Shown here piece after piece: positions 25,110 to 32,506 of a stretch of DNA of 32,506 bases. Below the pieces are notes generated by a model. The model did not search any database, was not told the origin of the DNA, and saw nothing but the letters and a program-made list of their open reading frames with translations. The translations under genes and the position numbers were made by a program. Location of the stretch: assembly GCA_947259365.1 (NCBI GenBank), contig CAMYMC010000016.1, positions 1 to 32,506 of the forward strand, in the 5' to 3' direction. Origin of the DNA: an uncultured Acidimicrobiaceae bacterium. Lineage in GTDB: Bacteria > Actinomycetota > Acidimicrobiia > Spongiisociales > UBA5794. Positions within the stretch are counted from its first letter, which is position 1; the number at the start of each line of letters is the position of its first letter.

Positions 25110-26332
25110 ACGAGGAGCCCTGCCGCCCGGTACACGACCCACACCGCGGGGAGCACGAAGATCATCGCGTCGATCCGGTCGAGGACGCCCCCGTGACCGG
25201 GAAGCACGGTCCCCATGTCCTTGACGTCGAGAGCTCGCTTCACGACCGAGACGGCGAGGTCACCGAACGGGGCGACGACGGCGACGGCTACACCGAGGGC
25301 GAGCCCGCTGGCGAGGTCGAACGGACCGAAGAACCCGAAGCCGACGCCCATGCCGACCGCGGCGAACACGCCGGCGGCGAGCCCTTCGATCGTCTTTTTC
25401 GGCGACACCCGCTTCGCCAGGCGGTGACGCCCGATCCGCTTGCCGACGAAGAACTGAGCGACGTCCATGAACGCCGTCGTCACGACGAGGGCCGTAACCA
25501 GCCAGCGGTAGTCGGGGGCGTCGATGATCGCGAAGGCGAAGGCCCCGAGTCCACCCACCCAGGCCATAACCCCCACGGTGAGGGCCACGTTCTCGAGCGT
25601 GTGACGGTGGGCGGGCGCCACGCCGACGACGAGCGCGGTCGCCACCATCGTGATGATGATCGAAGCCGAGATCGCACCCACGCCCCAGACCCACGTCCCG
25701 ACCTGGGCGCCGAGGAGACCCAAGAACCCGAAGAGCGCAACCGGGCGGTAGCCGGAGCGAATGAGCACGGTGTAGAACTCGGATGCCGCGACGAGCATCA
25801 CGACGAGGACGAGCAGCCCGATGGCCAAGGGGTGGACGAGGGAGCCGAAGAAGAGGACGAGAAGCCCGAGGGCGGTGCCGACCCGCAACGCCAGGTCGGA
25901 GCGGCGGGACACCCGGCCGGACGGCTCGGCATCGAGCTCTCCCGCCACGACGTCGTCGAGGCCCACGACACCGCTCTCCAACCCCGGAATCGGAGCGGCG
26001 ACGGCGGCCAGCTCACGGGAGTCCTCTGAGGCCGCTCGTGCGACCTCCTCGGCGAGGTCGGCGTATTCCGCCGTCGAGCTCCTCACGTAATGCTCGCTCG
26101 TGAACGCGGCGAAATCGGGGATGTCGTCGTCCTGGGCGCTCTCGGCCCAGGCCTCGGCGAAGCTCACGGCGTACTCGCCATCCTCTTCGGCGGCCGGCTC
26201 CCCCACGTCCTCACCAACATCCCCGGCCACAACCTCAGCCGGCTCCCCCACCTCCACGTCGTCCCCGAACGCCTCCTCGACAACCTCACCAACATCCCCG
26301 GCCACAACCTCAACCGGCTCCCCCACCTCCAC
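25106..26332 (-). CDS. cdsA: Phosphatidate cytidylyltransferase (CDP-diglyceride synthase) with acidic N-terminal extension; start uncertain
   Basis: CdsA makes CDP-diacylglycerol from phosphatidic acid and CTP in the membrane. The C-terminal 268 residues (from about 25912) are a normal CdsA with about eight membrane segments and the signature SVVKRALDVKDMGTVLPGHGGVLDRIDAM. Upstream lie about 140 non-membrane residues: 25-residue acidic repeats (GEPVEVVAGDVGEVVEEAFGDDVEV), then EYAVSFAEAWAESAQDDDIPDFAAFTSEHYVRS. I place the start at GTG 26332, the first plausible start at the frame junction; GTG 26326 and a CdsA-only GTG 25912 are alternatives. The frame stays open to 26491, but there the repeats are read out of phase. 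Without the 7-bp duplication at 26331-26344 this frame joins the upstream acidic protein. Confidence 0.85.
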   Translation of the reverse strand: MEVGEPVEVVAGDVGEVVEEAFGDDVEVGEPAEVVAGDVGEDVGEPAAEEDGEYAVSFAEAWAESAQDDDIPDFAAFTSEHYVRSSTAEYADLAEEVARAASEDSRELAAVAAPIPGLESGVVGLDDVVAGELDAEPSGRVSRRSDLALRVGTALGLLVLFFGSLVHPLAIGLLVLVVMLVAASEFYTVLIRSGYRPVALFGFLGLLGAQVGTWVWGVGAISASIIITMVATALVVGVAPAHRHTLENVALTVGVMAWVGGLGAFAFAIIDAPDYRWLVTALVVTTAFMDVAQFFVGKRIGRHRLAKRVSPKKTIEGLAAGVFAAVGMGVGFGFFGPFDLASGLALGVAVAVVAPFGDLAVSVVKRALDVKDMGTVLPGHGGVLDRIDAMIFVLPAVWVVYRAAGLLV

Positions 26333-26520
26333 GTCGTACGTCGTCCCCAACCGCCTCCTCGACAACCTCACCAACATCCCCGGCCACAACCTCAGCCGGC
26401 TCCCCCACCTCCACGTCGTCCCCAACCGCCTCCTCGACAACCTCACCAACATCCCCGGCCCCCACCTCAGCCGGCTCCACGTCGTCCCCAACCGCCTCCT
26501 CGGCAGCCTCAGTGCCCTCC
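26194..26520 (-). repeat. 75-bp (25-residue) tandem repeat array at the acidic protein/cdsA junction
   Basis: Copies beginning at the plus-strand motif CCGGCTC start at 26194, 26239, 26314, 26396 and 26471, giving periods of 45, 75, 82 and 75 bp. The 45-bp copy lacks 30 bp; the last is partial. Only the 82-bp copy breaks the reading frame. The repeat encodes VGEPAEVVAGDVGEVVEEAVGDDVE with small changes. Copies are nearly identical, which suggests recent expansion or conversion. Confidence 0.9.
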
Positions 26521-28832
26521 GCTTCGGGTGCCTCCCCGGGAAGCCGGATCACCGGGAAGACGGCGACGCGGTCACGGTCGAATCCCTCGTCGTCCGGCGG
26601 TGGCTCTGCAGCATCCGGATCCGCGCCTCCGACATGCTCGCCGCGGATCGCGTCCTCGTGTTCGGCCACGAAGCCCAGCTCGTCGTCGGCGGCGCCCCCT
26701 TCGTCGAGAGCGTCGCCCGGCGGCGAGGACTCCGCCGGCCCTCCTTTGCCGAAGAGCCTGGCCCACCAGCCCGGCCGGGCGGTCACTGTTTCTGCGGCCT
26801 CCGCCGCGGCGCTCACTTCGTCTGCGGCGTCGACCCGCTCCGGTTCTTCGACAACGGCACCGTCCATGGGTGACGGGGCCACATCCTCCATCGACTCCAC
26901 GTCGGCACCCGCGCTCAACGGCTCCTCCTCGCCGGGGGCCGGCTCCCCCTCGACGACATCGGCGAGGGTGGCCTCGAGTGGTACCACGTCACCCTGCGTC
27001 TCTTCGCCTGCATCGGGGTCCCAGCCCGCCGGCTCGGGATCCACGCCTGCAACGTCGCCGACGATGACGCCGGCCGCGACCGGGCCGCCGCCGTCGTCGG
27101 TCTCGGCCTCGGCGATGAGCTCTAGCTCGGCAGGGGTCGCCGCAGTGTCGGCCTCACCGGACACCTCACCTTCGGGGGGCTCCTCCTGGATGACCGACGG
27201 CGGGGCCGGCTCCGTCGGAGTGGAGGGCTCGTCGACCGGCGCCGGTGGAGCGCGGCCGAACAGGCGGCGAAACCACCCGCGGCGCTTCAGCGGCGCCTCT
27301 TCGACGACAACACCGGCAGCCGCCGCGGTGATGGAGATGATGGCGTCGTCGACCCTGGCCAGCTCGGCGTCGAGGGCAAATCGCTCGTCGATCTCCTCGG
27401 CAAAGCGCAGGCGATCCTCCTCACCCTTGTAGCGGACGGCCGCCTCGGCGTTGGCGAGGTCCTCCTCGACGACCGCGGCGTCCTCCTTCTGGAGCTCGAG
27501 CCTCGTGTGCTCCTCGATCGTGCTCTCGGTCTCCGCCTCGGCGAGGTCGTCGATGAGCTCGAGCTGGGCGGCCTCCATGGCGACGGCGAACTCGTCGGCG
27601 GCGGCCAGCTCGATCTGCTCATCGGCACGGAGAGCTTCGGCATCGGCACGAGCGCCCTCGGCCACCAGTGCGTCTATCGCGGCGTCCTCGGCGAAGCCGG
27701 TGAAGTCCTCGCCGGCTTCCGCCCCTAGCAACCGCTCGGTCTGTTCCTCGCTGCGTCGCGCTTCGACGTCGGCTGCGCCGGCCTCCGCTGCCGCCTCTTC
27801 CGACTCGTAGCGCGCCTGGGCCGACCGCAGCCGATCCCCGAATTCGATGATCTCGGCATCGCCCTGCTCGGCGAGCCGGCGTGTCTCCTCGGCGTCGGAC
27901 GAGACGGTGTCGCGGTAGTCCTCGAACTCGCGGTACATGCCCTCGGTCGCCCTGGCGTCGTCGGCGACCTCCGCCGCGGCTGCGGCGTCGACCGCTGCGA
28001 CGAGGCGCTGCTCCTCGTCGGCGGCGCGGGCGGCTTCATCGGCCCCGGCTCCGGATGACAGCTCGCGCTCGAGCGTCGCCATCTCTTCGCCGGCCTCCTC
28101 GAAGCGTGCCTCTTCGACCTCGGCGGTCCTTCGCGAGGCCTCGACATCGGATTCGACGCCCTCGCGGTAGTCCTCGAACTCGGCGTAGGTGTCCTCGACG
28201 CTGCGTGCAGTCTCGGCAGCCTCGTCGCCCCAAGCCTCCTCGACCTGCTCCGCCGCTCGGGCCGCCTCCCGGGCCCCGTCCGAGTCGTCGGACGCGGCTT
28301 CGGTCGCGGCCATGTCGTGCTCGAGCCCGGTGATCTCGCCATGAACCCAGTCGCCTTCGGCACGTTCGACCTGGGCGGCGCGCCTCTCCTCCTCCTCCGT
28401 GAGCGCCGCCGCCTCGACCTCCTCGGTCACCTCGGCGAGCCCGGCGGCGATCGAGTGCAACTCGCGGCCGGCGAAGGTCGCCGCCGCCGCCTCCTGGAAG
28501 CGCTCCTCCTCGAGGTTGCGGGTCTCCCACTCGACGTCGATGTCGGCGACGGGCTCGTCCGCGCCGACCGACTGGAGCGGCTCCACGTCGGCATGGACGG
28601 GTGTGGTCGCCGGCTCCTCGGCCTCGACGGCGCCCCCGGCGTCCATGGCTTCATCGCCGAGGTCCCGCAGCGGGGCGTACACCTCCTCGACCGAGGAGGG
28701 GACTTCGTCGTCGACGAGTGCGCCTTCGGCCTCATCGGCGGTCTCGTCGGGACTCTCGCCGGGCAGCCAGGACGGGTGCCAGGGGTCACCCGGGTGGGGG
28801 TCGAAGCCCCCCGGATCGTCGCTGCGTGCCAA
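26310..28832 (-). CDS. Large acidic coiled-coil protein, N-terminal part of a probable split CdsA fusion
   Basis: I do not recognise this 840-residue protein. It is very rich in Ala and Glu. Residues about 100-480 look like long charged helices or coiled coil, with two similar blocks, YAEFEDYREGVESD (216-229) and YREFEDYRDTVSSD (300-313). After residue 510 it is acidic and Pro-rich, broken by two basic-aromatic patches: RRGWFRRLFGR (517-527) and RPGWWARLFGK (686-696). It ends in 25-residue repeats and stops 22 bp after the 7-bp duplication. No signal peptide or membrane segment is seen. TTG 28832 is chosen because GGGAGG lies 5 nt upstream. It starts 21 bp after frr. Its frame, with 7 bp removed, continues into CdsA, so it may be CdsA's cytosolic extension. 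Confidence 0.75.
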   Translation of the reverse strand: MARSDDPGGFDPHPGDPWHPSWLPGESPDETADEAEGALVDDEVPSSVEEVYAPLRDLGDEAMDAGGAVEAEEPATTPVHADVEPLQSVGADEPVADIDVEWETRNLEEERFQEAAAATFAGRELHSIAAGLAEVTEEVEAAALTEEEERRAAQVERAEGDWVHGEITGLEHDMAATEAASDDSDGAREAARAAEQVEEAWGDEAAETARSVEDTYAEFEDYREGVESDVEASRRTAEVEEARFEEAGEEMATLERELSSGAGADEAARAADEEQRLVAAVDAAAAAEVADDARATEGMYREFEDYRDTVSSDAEETRRLAEQGDAEIIEFGDRLRSAQARYESEEAAAEAGAADVEARRSEEQTERLLGAEAGEDFTGFAEDAAIDALVAEGARADAEALRADEQIELAAADEFAVAMEAAQLELIDDLAEAETESTIEEHTRLELQKEDAAVVEEDLANAEAAVRYKGEEDRLRFAEEIDERFALDAELARVDDAIISITAAAAGVVVEEAPLKRRGWFRRLFGRAPPAPVDEPSTPTEPAPPSVIQEEPPEGEVSGEADTAATPAELELIAEAETDDGGGPVAAGVIVGDVAGVDPEPAGWDPDAGEETQGDVVPLEATLADVVEGEPAPGEEEPLSAGADVESMEDVAPSPMDGAVVEEPERVDAADEVSAAAEAAETVTARPGWWARLFGKGGPAESSPPGDALDEGGAADDELGFVAEHEDAIRGEHVGGADPDAAEPPPDDEGFDRDRVAVFPVIRLPGEAPEAEGTEAAEEAVGDDVEPAEVGAGDVGEVVEEAVGDDVEVGEPAEVVAGDVGEVVEEAVGDDVRRGGGGAG
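26331..26344. repeat. 7-bp tandem duplication (ACGTCGT x2) that shifts the frame
   Basis: ACGTCGT occurs twice in a row here and once at the same place in every other repeat copy (for example 26254-26260). Removing 7 bp makes the region 25106-28832 exactly 3,720 bp, one continuous 1,240-codon frame. Confidence 0.9.
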
Positions 28833-28853
28833 TCGCCCTCCCGCGTCGAGGCC

Positions 28854-29399
28854 TCAGACCTCGAGCAACTCTTCTTCCTTGTGCGCCAGCAGCTCATCGA
28901 TCCTGGCGATGTGCTCGTCGGTCAGCTCCTGGAGCGCCTTCTCCGCCCTGCGGATCTCGTCTTCGGACTCCCCCAGCGCCTCGAGCTCGTCCTTCGTGTG
29001 GCGCCTCACGTTGCGGATGGCGACCCGGCCGTCCTCGGCCAGCTGACGGACGACGCGGATGAGCTCCTTGCGGCGGTCCTCGGTGAGTGGCGGGAACGCA
29101 AGGCGGATGATGTTCCCGTCGTTTGACGGGTTGAGCCCGAGGTCGGCCTCCTGGATGGCTCGCTCGATGGCGGTGATCGTGGACTTGTCGTACGGCTGGA
29201 CGATGAGCATCCTCGCCTCGGGGACGGAGAACCCGGCGATCTGCTGCAGCGGGGTCTGGGTGCCGTAGTAGTCGACGGTGATCCGGTGCAGGATCCCGGG
29301 GTTGGCCCTGCCGGTGCGGACGGTGGCGAACTCCTGAGCCGTGTGATTGATTGCGCCGTCCATCTTCGACGCCGCGTCGTCGAGAAGCTCCTTGATCAC
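28854..29399 (-). CDS. frr: Ribosome recycling factor
   Basis: RRF splits the post-termination ribosome together with EF-G. The 181-residue protein shows the whole family pattern: the first long helix (SKMDGAINHTAQEFATVRTGRANPGIL), the small domain (VDYYGTQTPLQQIAGFSVPEARMLIVQPYDKS), and LNPSNDGNIIRLAFPPLTEDRRKELIRVVRQLAEDGRVAIRNVRR. It starts at GTG 29399 with an AGGTGG just upstream. It lies 50 bp after pyrH and 21 bp before the acidic protein gene, in the conserved pyrH-frr-cdsA order. Confidence 0.97.
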   Translation of the reverse strand: MIKELLDDAASKMDGAINHTAQEFATVRTGRANPGILHRITVDYYGTQTPLQQIAGFSVPEARMLIVQPYDKSTITAIERAIQEADLGLNPSNDGNIIRLAFPPLTEDRRKELIRVVRQLAEDGRVAIRNVRRHTKDELEALGESEDEIRRAEKALQELTDEHIARIDELLAHKEEELLEV

Positions 29400-29449
29400 G
29401 GCGCCACCTCGCAGTCCCGTCGGTGCACGCCGGAGCAACCCCGCCCCGG

Positions 29450-30163
29450 TCAGTGCACGAGCGTGCCGACCTGCTCCCCCCGCACCGCCCTGGCGATGTT
29501 CCCAGGCTCTCCGATGTTGAAGACCCGTATGGGCAGGTCGTTGTCCATGCACATCGTAATGGCCGTCGAGTCCATGACCCGAAGTCTCTTCGCGATGACG
29601 TCCAGGTACGTGACGTCTTCGATGAGCGCAGCGCCCGAGTCGGCGTTCGGATCCGCGTCGTAGACGCCGTCGACCTTCGTCGCCTTGAGGACGATCGAGG
29701 CGCCGATCTCCGCCGCTCGCAGTGCCGCCGTGGTGTCGGTGGTGAAGAACGGGTTGCCGGTTCCGCCGGCAAAGACGACGATGCGGCCCTTCTCCAGGTG
29801 GCGGATCGCCCGGAGCCGGATGTAGGGCTCGGCCACCTCCTGGATCGTGATGGCCGTCTGCACCCGCGTCGGGCTCCCCGCCCGCTCCAGGGCATCGCGA
29901 ATCGCCAGCGCATTGATGACGGTGGCCAGCATGCCCATGTAGTCGGCGTTGGCGCGGTCCATGCCCTGGGCTTCGGTGCTCAGGCCACGAAAGATGTTGC
30001 CGCCGCCGACGACGATGGCGATCTCGTGGCCTTCGGCGTGGACCTCGGCGACCTCCTCGGCCACCCGGGTGACCGTCTTGGCGTCGATGCCGTAGTTCAG
30101 CTCGGGGTCGGCGAAGGCCTCCCCGGACAACTTGAGCACCACGCGGTTGCCCACCTCAGGCAC
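29450..30163 (-). CDS. pyrH: UMP kinase
   Basis: PyrH makes UDP from UMP and ATP; bacterial enzymes are hexamers of the amino acid kinase fold. The 237-residue protein has the N-terminal [10 protein letters not shown], the nucleotide-binding [30 protein letters not shown], the glycine-rich [23 protein letters not shown] and [17 protein letters not shown] 30163 overlaps the tsf stop by 8 nt; GTG 30154, with GGGGAGG 9 nt upstream, is a good alternative that removes three residues. Position between tsf and frr is the standard one. Confidence 0.97.
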   Translation of the reverse strand: MPEVGNRVVLKLSGEAFADPELNYGIDAKTVTRVAEEVAEVHAEGHEIAIVVGGGNIFRGLSTEAQGMDRANADYMGMLATVINALAIRDALERAGSPTRVQTAITIQEVAEPYIRLRAIRHLEKGRIVVFAGGTGNPFFTTDTTAALRAAEIGASIVLKATKVDGVYDADPNADSGAALIEDVTYLDVIAKRLRVMDSTAITMCMDNDLPIRVFNIGEPGNIARAVRGEQVGTLVH

Positions 30164-30773
30164 CCTCCCCGACCTCGAGCCGGGAGAACCGGGCGATCGA
30201 GATGTTCTCCCCCATCGTCACGGCGAGCGATTGCACGAGCTCGCCGACGGTACCTTCGAATTCGGCCGTCTTCACGTACGGCTGGTCGTCGAGGACGCGG
30301 TCCTCGTAGAAGGCGTTCATCCGCCCCTCGACGATCTTCTCGACGATGTGCTCGGGCTTGTCCTCGTTGCGGGCCTGGGCGGCGATGATGTCCCGTTCCT
30401 TGGCGACGATGTCCGCGGGCACGTCCTCGCGGCGCACCCAGTCCGGCTGCGACCACGAGATGTGCATCGCGATGTCGTTCGCCGCCTTCTGGAACTCGGC
30501 GCTCTTGGCAACGAAGTCCGTCTCCGAGGCGAGCTCGACGAGGACCCCGATGACGGGGCGACCCGACTGGTGGTGGAGGTAGCTGCCGATGGCTCCTTGC
30601 GTCTGTGCCTTCCCGGCGCGCTTCGAGGCGGCGGCGAGCCCCTTCTCCCTGAGGATCTCCTTTGCCCTGTCCACGTCGCCGCTCGTCTCCTCCAGGGCGC
30701 GCTTGGCATCCATCATGCCGGCGCCGGTCTCCTTGCGGAGGGCCTGGACGTCCTTCGCCGAGATCCCGCTCAC
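30156..30773 (-). CDS. tsf: Elongation factor Ts (short form)
   Basis: EF-Ts exchanges GDP for GTP on EF-Tu. The 205-residue protein has the N-terminal UBA-like domain ([38 protein letters not shown]) and the core with [30 protein letters not shown]. It is shorter than the roughly 270-280 residues of mycobacterial or E. coli EF-Ts and close to the Thermus length, so part of the second core subdomain is absent; it ends in an intact-looking [17 protein letters not shown] 30773 overlaps the rpsB stop as GTGA. Confidence 0.95.
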   Translation of the reverse strand: MSGISAKDVQALRKETGAGMMDAKRALEETSGDVDRAKEILREKGLAAASKRAGKAQTQGAIGSYLHHQSGRPVIGVLVELASETDFVAKSAEFQKAANDIAMHISWSQPDWVRREDVPADIVAKERDIIAAQARNEDKPEHIVEKIVEGRMNAFYEDRVLDDQPYVKTAEFEGTVGELVQSLAVTMGENISIARFSRLEVGEGA

Positions 30774-31522
30774 ACCGGCTCCTCGGCGAGCACCTCGTCG
30801 CCCTCCTTCGGCACCGACTGCTCCTTGCGGCCCGCCTCGAAGAGCTGTCGCCCCTCCTCGGCGGCGTCGGCGATGATCGAGGTGAGCAGCTGCGCGGATC
30901 GGATCGCGTCGTCGTTGCCGGGGATGACGAGGTCGACGTTGTCCGGGTCGCAGTTGGTGTCGACGACGGCGATGAGCGGCACGGAGAGCCTGCTCGCCTC
31001 GGCGACGGCGATGTGCTCGGTCTTGACGTCGATGACGAACACCGCTTGAGGGACGCGGTCCATGTCGCGCACGCCGCCGAGGACGGTCTCCAGCTTCACC
31101 AGCTCGCGCCGCAGCTTGAGACGCTCCTTCTTCGGCAGGGCGTCCATCTCGCCGCTCGTCTCCATCTGCTCGAGCTCGAGCATGTAGCGGATCCGCCTGC
31201 TGATCGTCTGGAAGTTGGTCAGCATCCCTCCGAGCCAGCGGTTGTTGACGTACGGCATGCCGCATCGCTCCGCGGCCTCTCTCACCGAGGCCTGGGCCTG
31301 CTTCTTGGTGCCGACGAAGAGGACCCGCCCGCCCTTGGCCGTGATGTCTCTCACGGACGAGTGGGCCTCTTCGATCTGGGCGATCGTCTGTCTGAGATCG
31401 ATGATGTGGATCCCGTTGCGGTCCCCGAAGATGTAGGGACGCATCTTGGGATCCCAGCGTCGCGTCTGGTGGCCGAAGTGGACCCCGGCCTCCAGCAGCT
31501 GTCGCATCGTGACGGCTGCCAC
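30770..31522 (-). CDS. rpsB: 30S ribosomal protein S2
   Basis: The 250-residue protein matches S2 throughout: [82 protein letters not shown] and [15 protein letters not shown]. It starts at GTG 31522 behind a perfect AGGAGG 7 nt upstream. The long leader (31523-31637) holds no other gene. The rpsB-tsf-pyrH-frr chain is probably one operon driven from the promoter at 31638-31643. Confidence 0.98.
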   Translation of the reverse strand: MAAVTMRQLLEAGVHFGHQTRRWDPKMRPYIFGDRNGIHIIDLRQTIAQIEEAHSSVRDITAKGGRVLFVGTKKQAQASVREAAERCGMPYVNNRWLGGMLTNFQTISRRIRYMLELEQMETSGEMDALPKKERLKLRRELVKLETVLGGVRDMDRVPQAVFVIDVKTEHIAVAEASRLSVPLIAVVDTNCDPDNVDLVIPGNDDAIRSAQLLTSIIADAAEEGRQLFEAGRKEQSVPKEGDEVLAEEPV

Positions 31523-31637
31523 GTGGATTCCTCCTGGGTTCTGGTTGCTCCTCCGCCCACCCTTCGAGCCTCCGCGACACCGCACCGGGCGGCGCCGACC
31601 ACCGGAGATTGCGGTGGGCGTGTGTGATTGCGCCGGG

Positions 31638-31643
31638 AGTGTA
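31638..31643 (-). promoter_or_regulatory. Predicted rpsB-tsf -10 element
   Basis: Minus-strand TACACT followed by CCCG, the same ten bases as at the rpsO promoter. It would start transcription roughly 108 nt before rpsB, leaving a leader long enough for regulation. No clear -35 is visible. Confidence 0.4.
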
Positions 31644-31653
31644 GCCGTGTTCA

Positions 31654-31672
31654 CCGGAGCGCCCCCCTCCGG
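31654..31672 (-). terminator. GC hairpin after the sigma factor gene
   Basis: CCGGAG and CTCCGG form a 6-bp stem with a 7-base loop, 9 bp after the sigma factor stop. There is no T-run, and the site lies just upstream of the rpsB -10. Confidence 0.3.
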
Positions 31673-31681
31673 CTCGGAGCG

Positions 31682-32476
31682 TCACTTCTTGTAGGGAGGC
31701 TCCATGAGGCGGTTGCGAAGGCTCATGACCGCCTTGGTGTGGATCTGACACACGCGGGACTCGGTCACGGAGAGCACCTTGCCGATCTCGGCGAGGGTGA
31801 GTCCCTCGTAGTAGTAGAGCGTCACGACGAGCCGCTCCCGGTCGGCGAGGCGGTTGATGGAGTCTGCGAGCAGGTACCTCGTCTCCTGGCGCTCGAACGA
31901 CCCGCTCGGGTCGGGAGCCCTTGGATCGGCGAGCATGTCGCGTACCGCCCCGGAGTCCCGCTCGGCGGGGTTGAGCAGCTCATCGAGCGCCACGAACCCC
32001 AGCGTCGAGATCTCGGAGAGGTGCCCCTGAAGCGTCTCGACGGGCTGGTTCATGTGCTCGGCGAGCTCCTCGTCGGTGGGCGAGCGCTGCAGGGCATGCT
32101 CGAGCTCGGCGAGGCTGCGCTGGATCTCGCGGGCCCGGGCCCGCACCGAACGAGGAACCCAATCGAGCGCTCGCAGCTCGTCGAGGATCGCCCCCTTGAT
32201 CCGGTTGACTGCGTACGTCTCGAACTTGTACCCGCGCTCGGGATCGAACTTGTCGATCGCGTCGATGAGCCCGAAGGTGCCGTAGCTGATGAGGTCCTGG
32301 GGGTCGACGCTGCGAGGCAGACCGGCACGGAGACGACCGGCGACGAACTTGACGAGCGCCGAGTAATGGAGGATGAGGCCCTCACGGGCCGCGGGGTCGT
32401 TCGTGGACTTGAACGTGTCCCACAGCTCCTCGAGTTCGGCTTCGCCGCGTTCAGGCACGCGGATGGCTTCGGTCAT
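31682..32476 (-). CDS. whiG: RNA polymerase sigma factor, FliA/WhiG (sigma-28) type
   Basis: The 264-residue protein has sigma region 2 (ALVKFVAGRLRAGLPRSVDPQDLISYGTFGLIDAIDKFDPERGYKFETYAVNRIKGAILDELR), region 3 (WVPRSVRARAREIQRSLAELEHALQRSPTDEELAEHM) and region 4 (LADRERLVVTLYYYEGLTLAEIGKVLSVTESRVCQIHTKAVMSLR). The RIKGAILDELR-x-x-DWVPRSVR stretch is characteristic of the FliA/WhiG group. In Streptomyces whiG lies beside rpsB-tsf and directs sporulation genes; in motile bacteria FliA drives flagellin genes. No flagellar gene is in the window. ATG 32476 is near the window edge, so upstream neighbours are unseen. The symbol rests on family and synteny. Confidence 0.88.
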   Translation of the reverse strand: MTEAIRVPERGEAELEELWDTFKSTNDPAAREGLILHYSALVKFVAGRLRAGLPRSVDPQDLISYGTFGLIDAIDKFDPERGYKFETYAVNRIKGAILDELRALDWVPRSVRARAREIQRSLAELEHALQRSPTDEELAEHMNQPVETLQGHLSEISTLGFVALDELLNPAERDSGAVRDMLADPRAPDPSGSFERQETRYLLADSINRLADRERLVVTLYYYEGLTLAEIGKVLSVTESRVCQIHTKAVMSLRNRLMEPPYKK

Positions 32477-32506
32477 ACGTCGTCCGGAGATGTCGGCGGG
32501 AGACGG

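Noticed and set aside
26333-26491. ATG 26491 as cdsA start
   Set aside because: Between 26345 and 26491 this frame reads the 25-residue repeats out of phase (WRWGSRLRLWPGMLVRLSRRR), which is the other frame of an acidic protein.
26194-26520. CRISPR array at the 75-bp repeats
   Set aside because: There are no unique spacers; the repeats are contiguous, coding and mostly in frame, and no cas genes are near.

Overview
The window is very GC-rich, densely packed, and reads as the core information-processing and isoprenoid/lipid region of an actinobacterial chromosome. The minus-strand order (a WhiG/FliA-type sigma factor, rpsB, tsf, pyrH, frr, cdsA, dxr, rseP-type protease, ispG, proS, rimP, nusA, infB, ylxP, rbfA, a DHH phosphoesterase, truB, ribF, then rpsO, pnp) matches the order known from Actinomycetota such as Streptomyces and Mycobacterium. 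The SOS operator (TCGAAC-N4-GTTCGA) and the ImuA'/ImuB pair fit the same phylum. Deep actinobacterial lineages such as Acidimicrobiia are plausible because of the short EF-Ts and the missing ylxR, but this is inference.

Layout. 1-3215: the 5' part of a secreted subtilisin-like protease (cut by the window edge), a YcaQ-type DNA glycosylase, and divergent plsC. 3232-5939: an SOS-controlled imuA'-imuB mutasome operon with a perfect 20-bp LexA palindrome, and a divergent YbaK-type deacylase. 5907-9397: a GNAT acetyltransferase, pnp and rpsO. 9665-10819: arylamine N-acetyltransferase and a rhodanese on the plus strand. 10827-11888: an exported alpha/beta hydrolase. 11964-19444: the rimP-nusA-infB-ylxP-rbfA-nrnA-truB-ribF transcription unit, with most junctions overlapping by 4 nt or separated by a few bases. 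19590-26332: proS, ispG, rseP, dxr, cdsA. 26310-32476: a large acidic coiled-coil protein, frr, pyrH, tsf, rpsB and the sigma factor. There are no tRNA or rRNA genes, CRISPR arrays, insertion sequences or prophage genes, and no gene-free stretch longer than about 300 bases.

The most unusual locus is frr-cdsA. A long acidic protein (26310-28832) runs into cdsA through an array of 75-bp (25-residue) repeats. One repeat carries a perfect 7-bp tandem duplication (26331-26344) that shifts the frame. Without those 7 bases the two reading frames form one 1,239-residue protein ending in the CDP-diglyceride synthase domain. This is a real split, a reversible switch, or a sequence error. A second oddity is PNPase, which ends in a mixed-charge tail of about 86 residues with eleven uninterrupted Arg-Asp dipeptides, followed by an acidic-aromatic C-terminus. 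NusA and IF-2 also carry Ala/Glu-rich low-complexity segments. Non-ATG starts are common: pnp, infB and the acidic protein appear to use TTG behind strong Shine-Dalgarno sequences.
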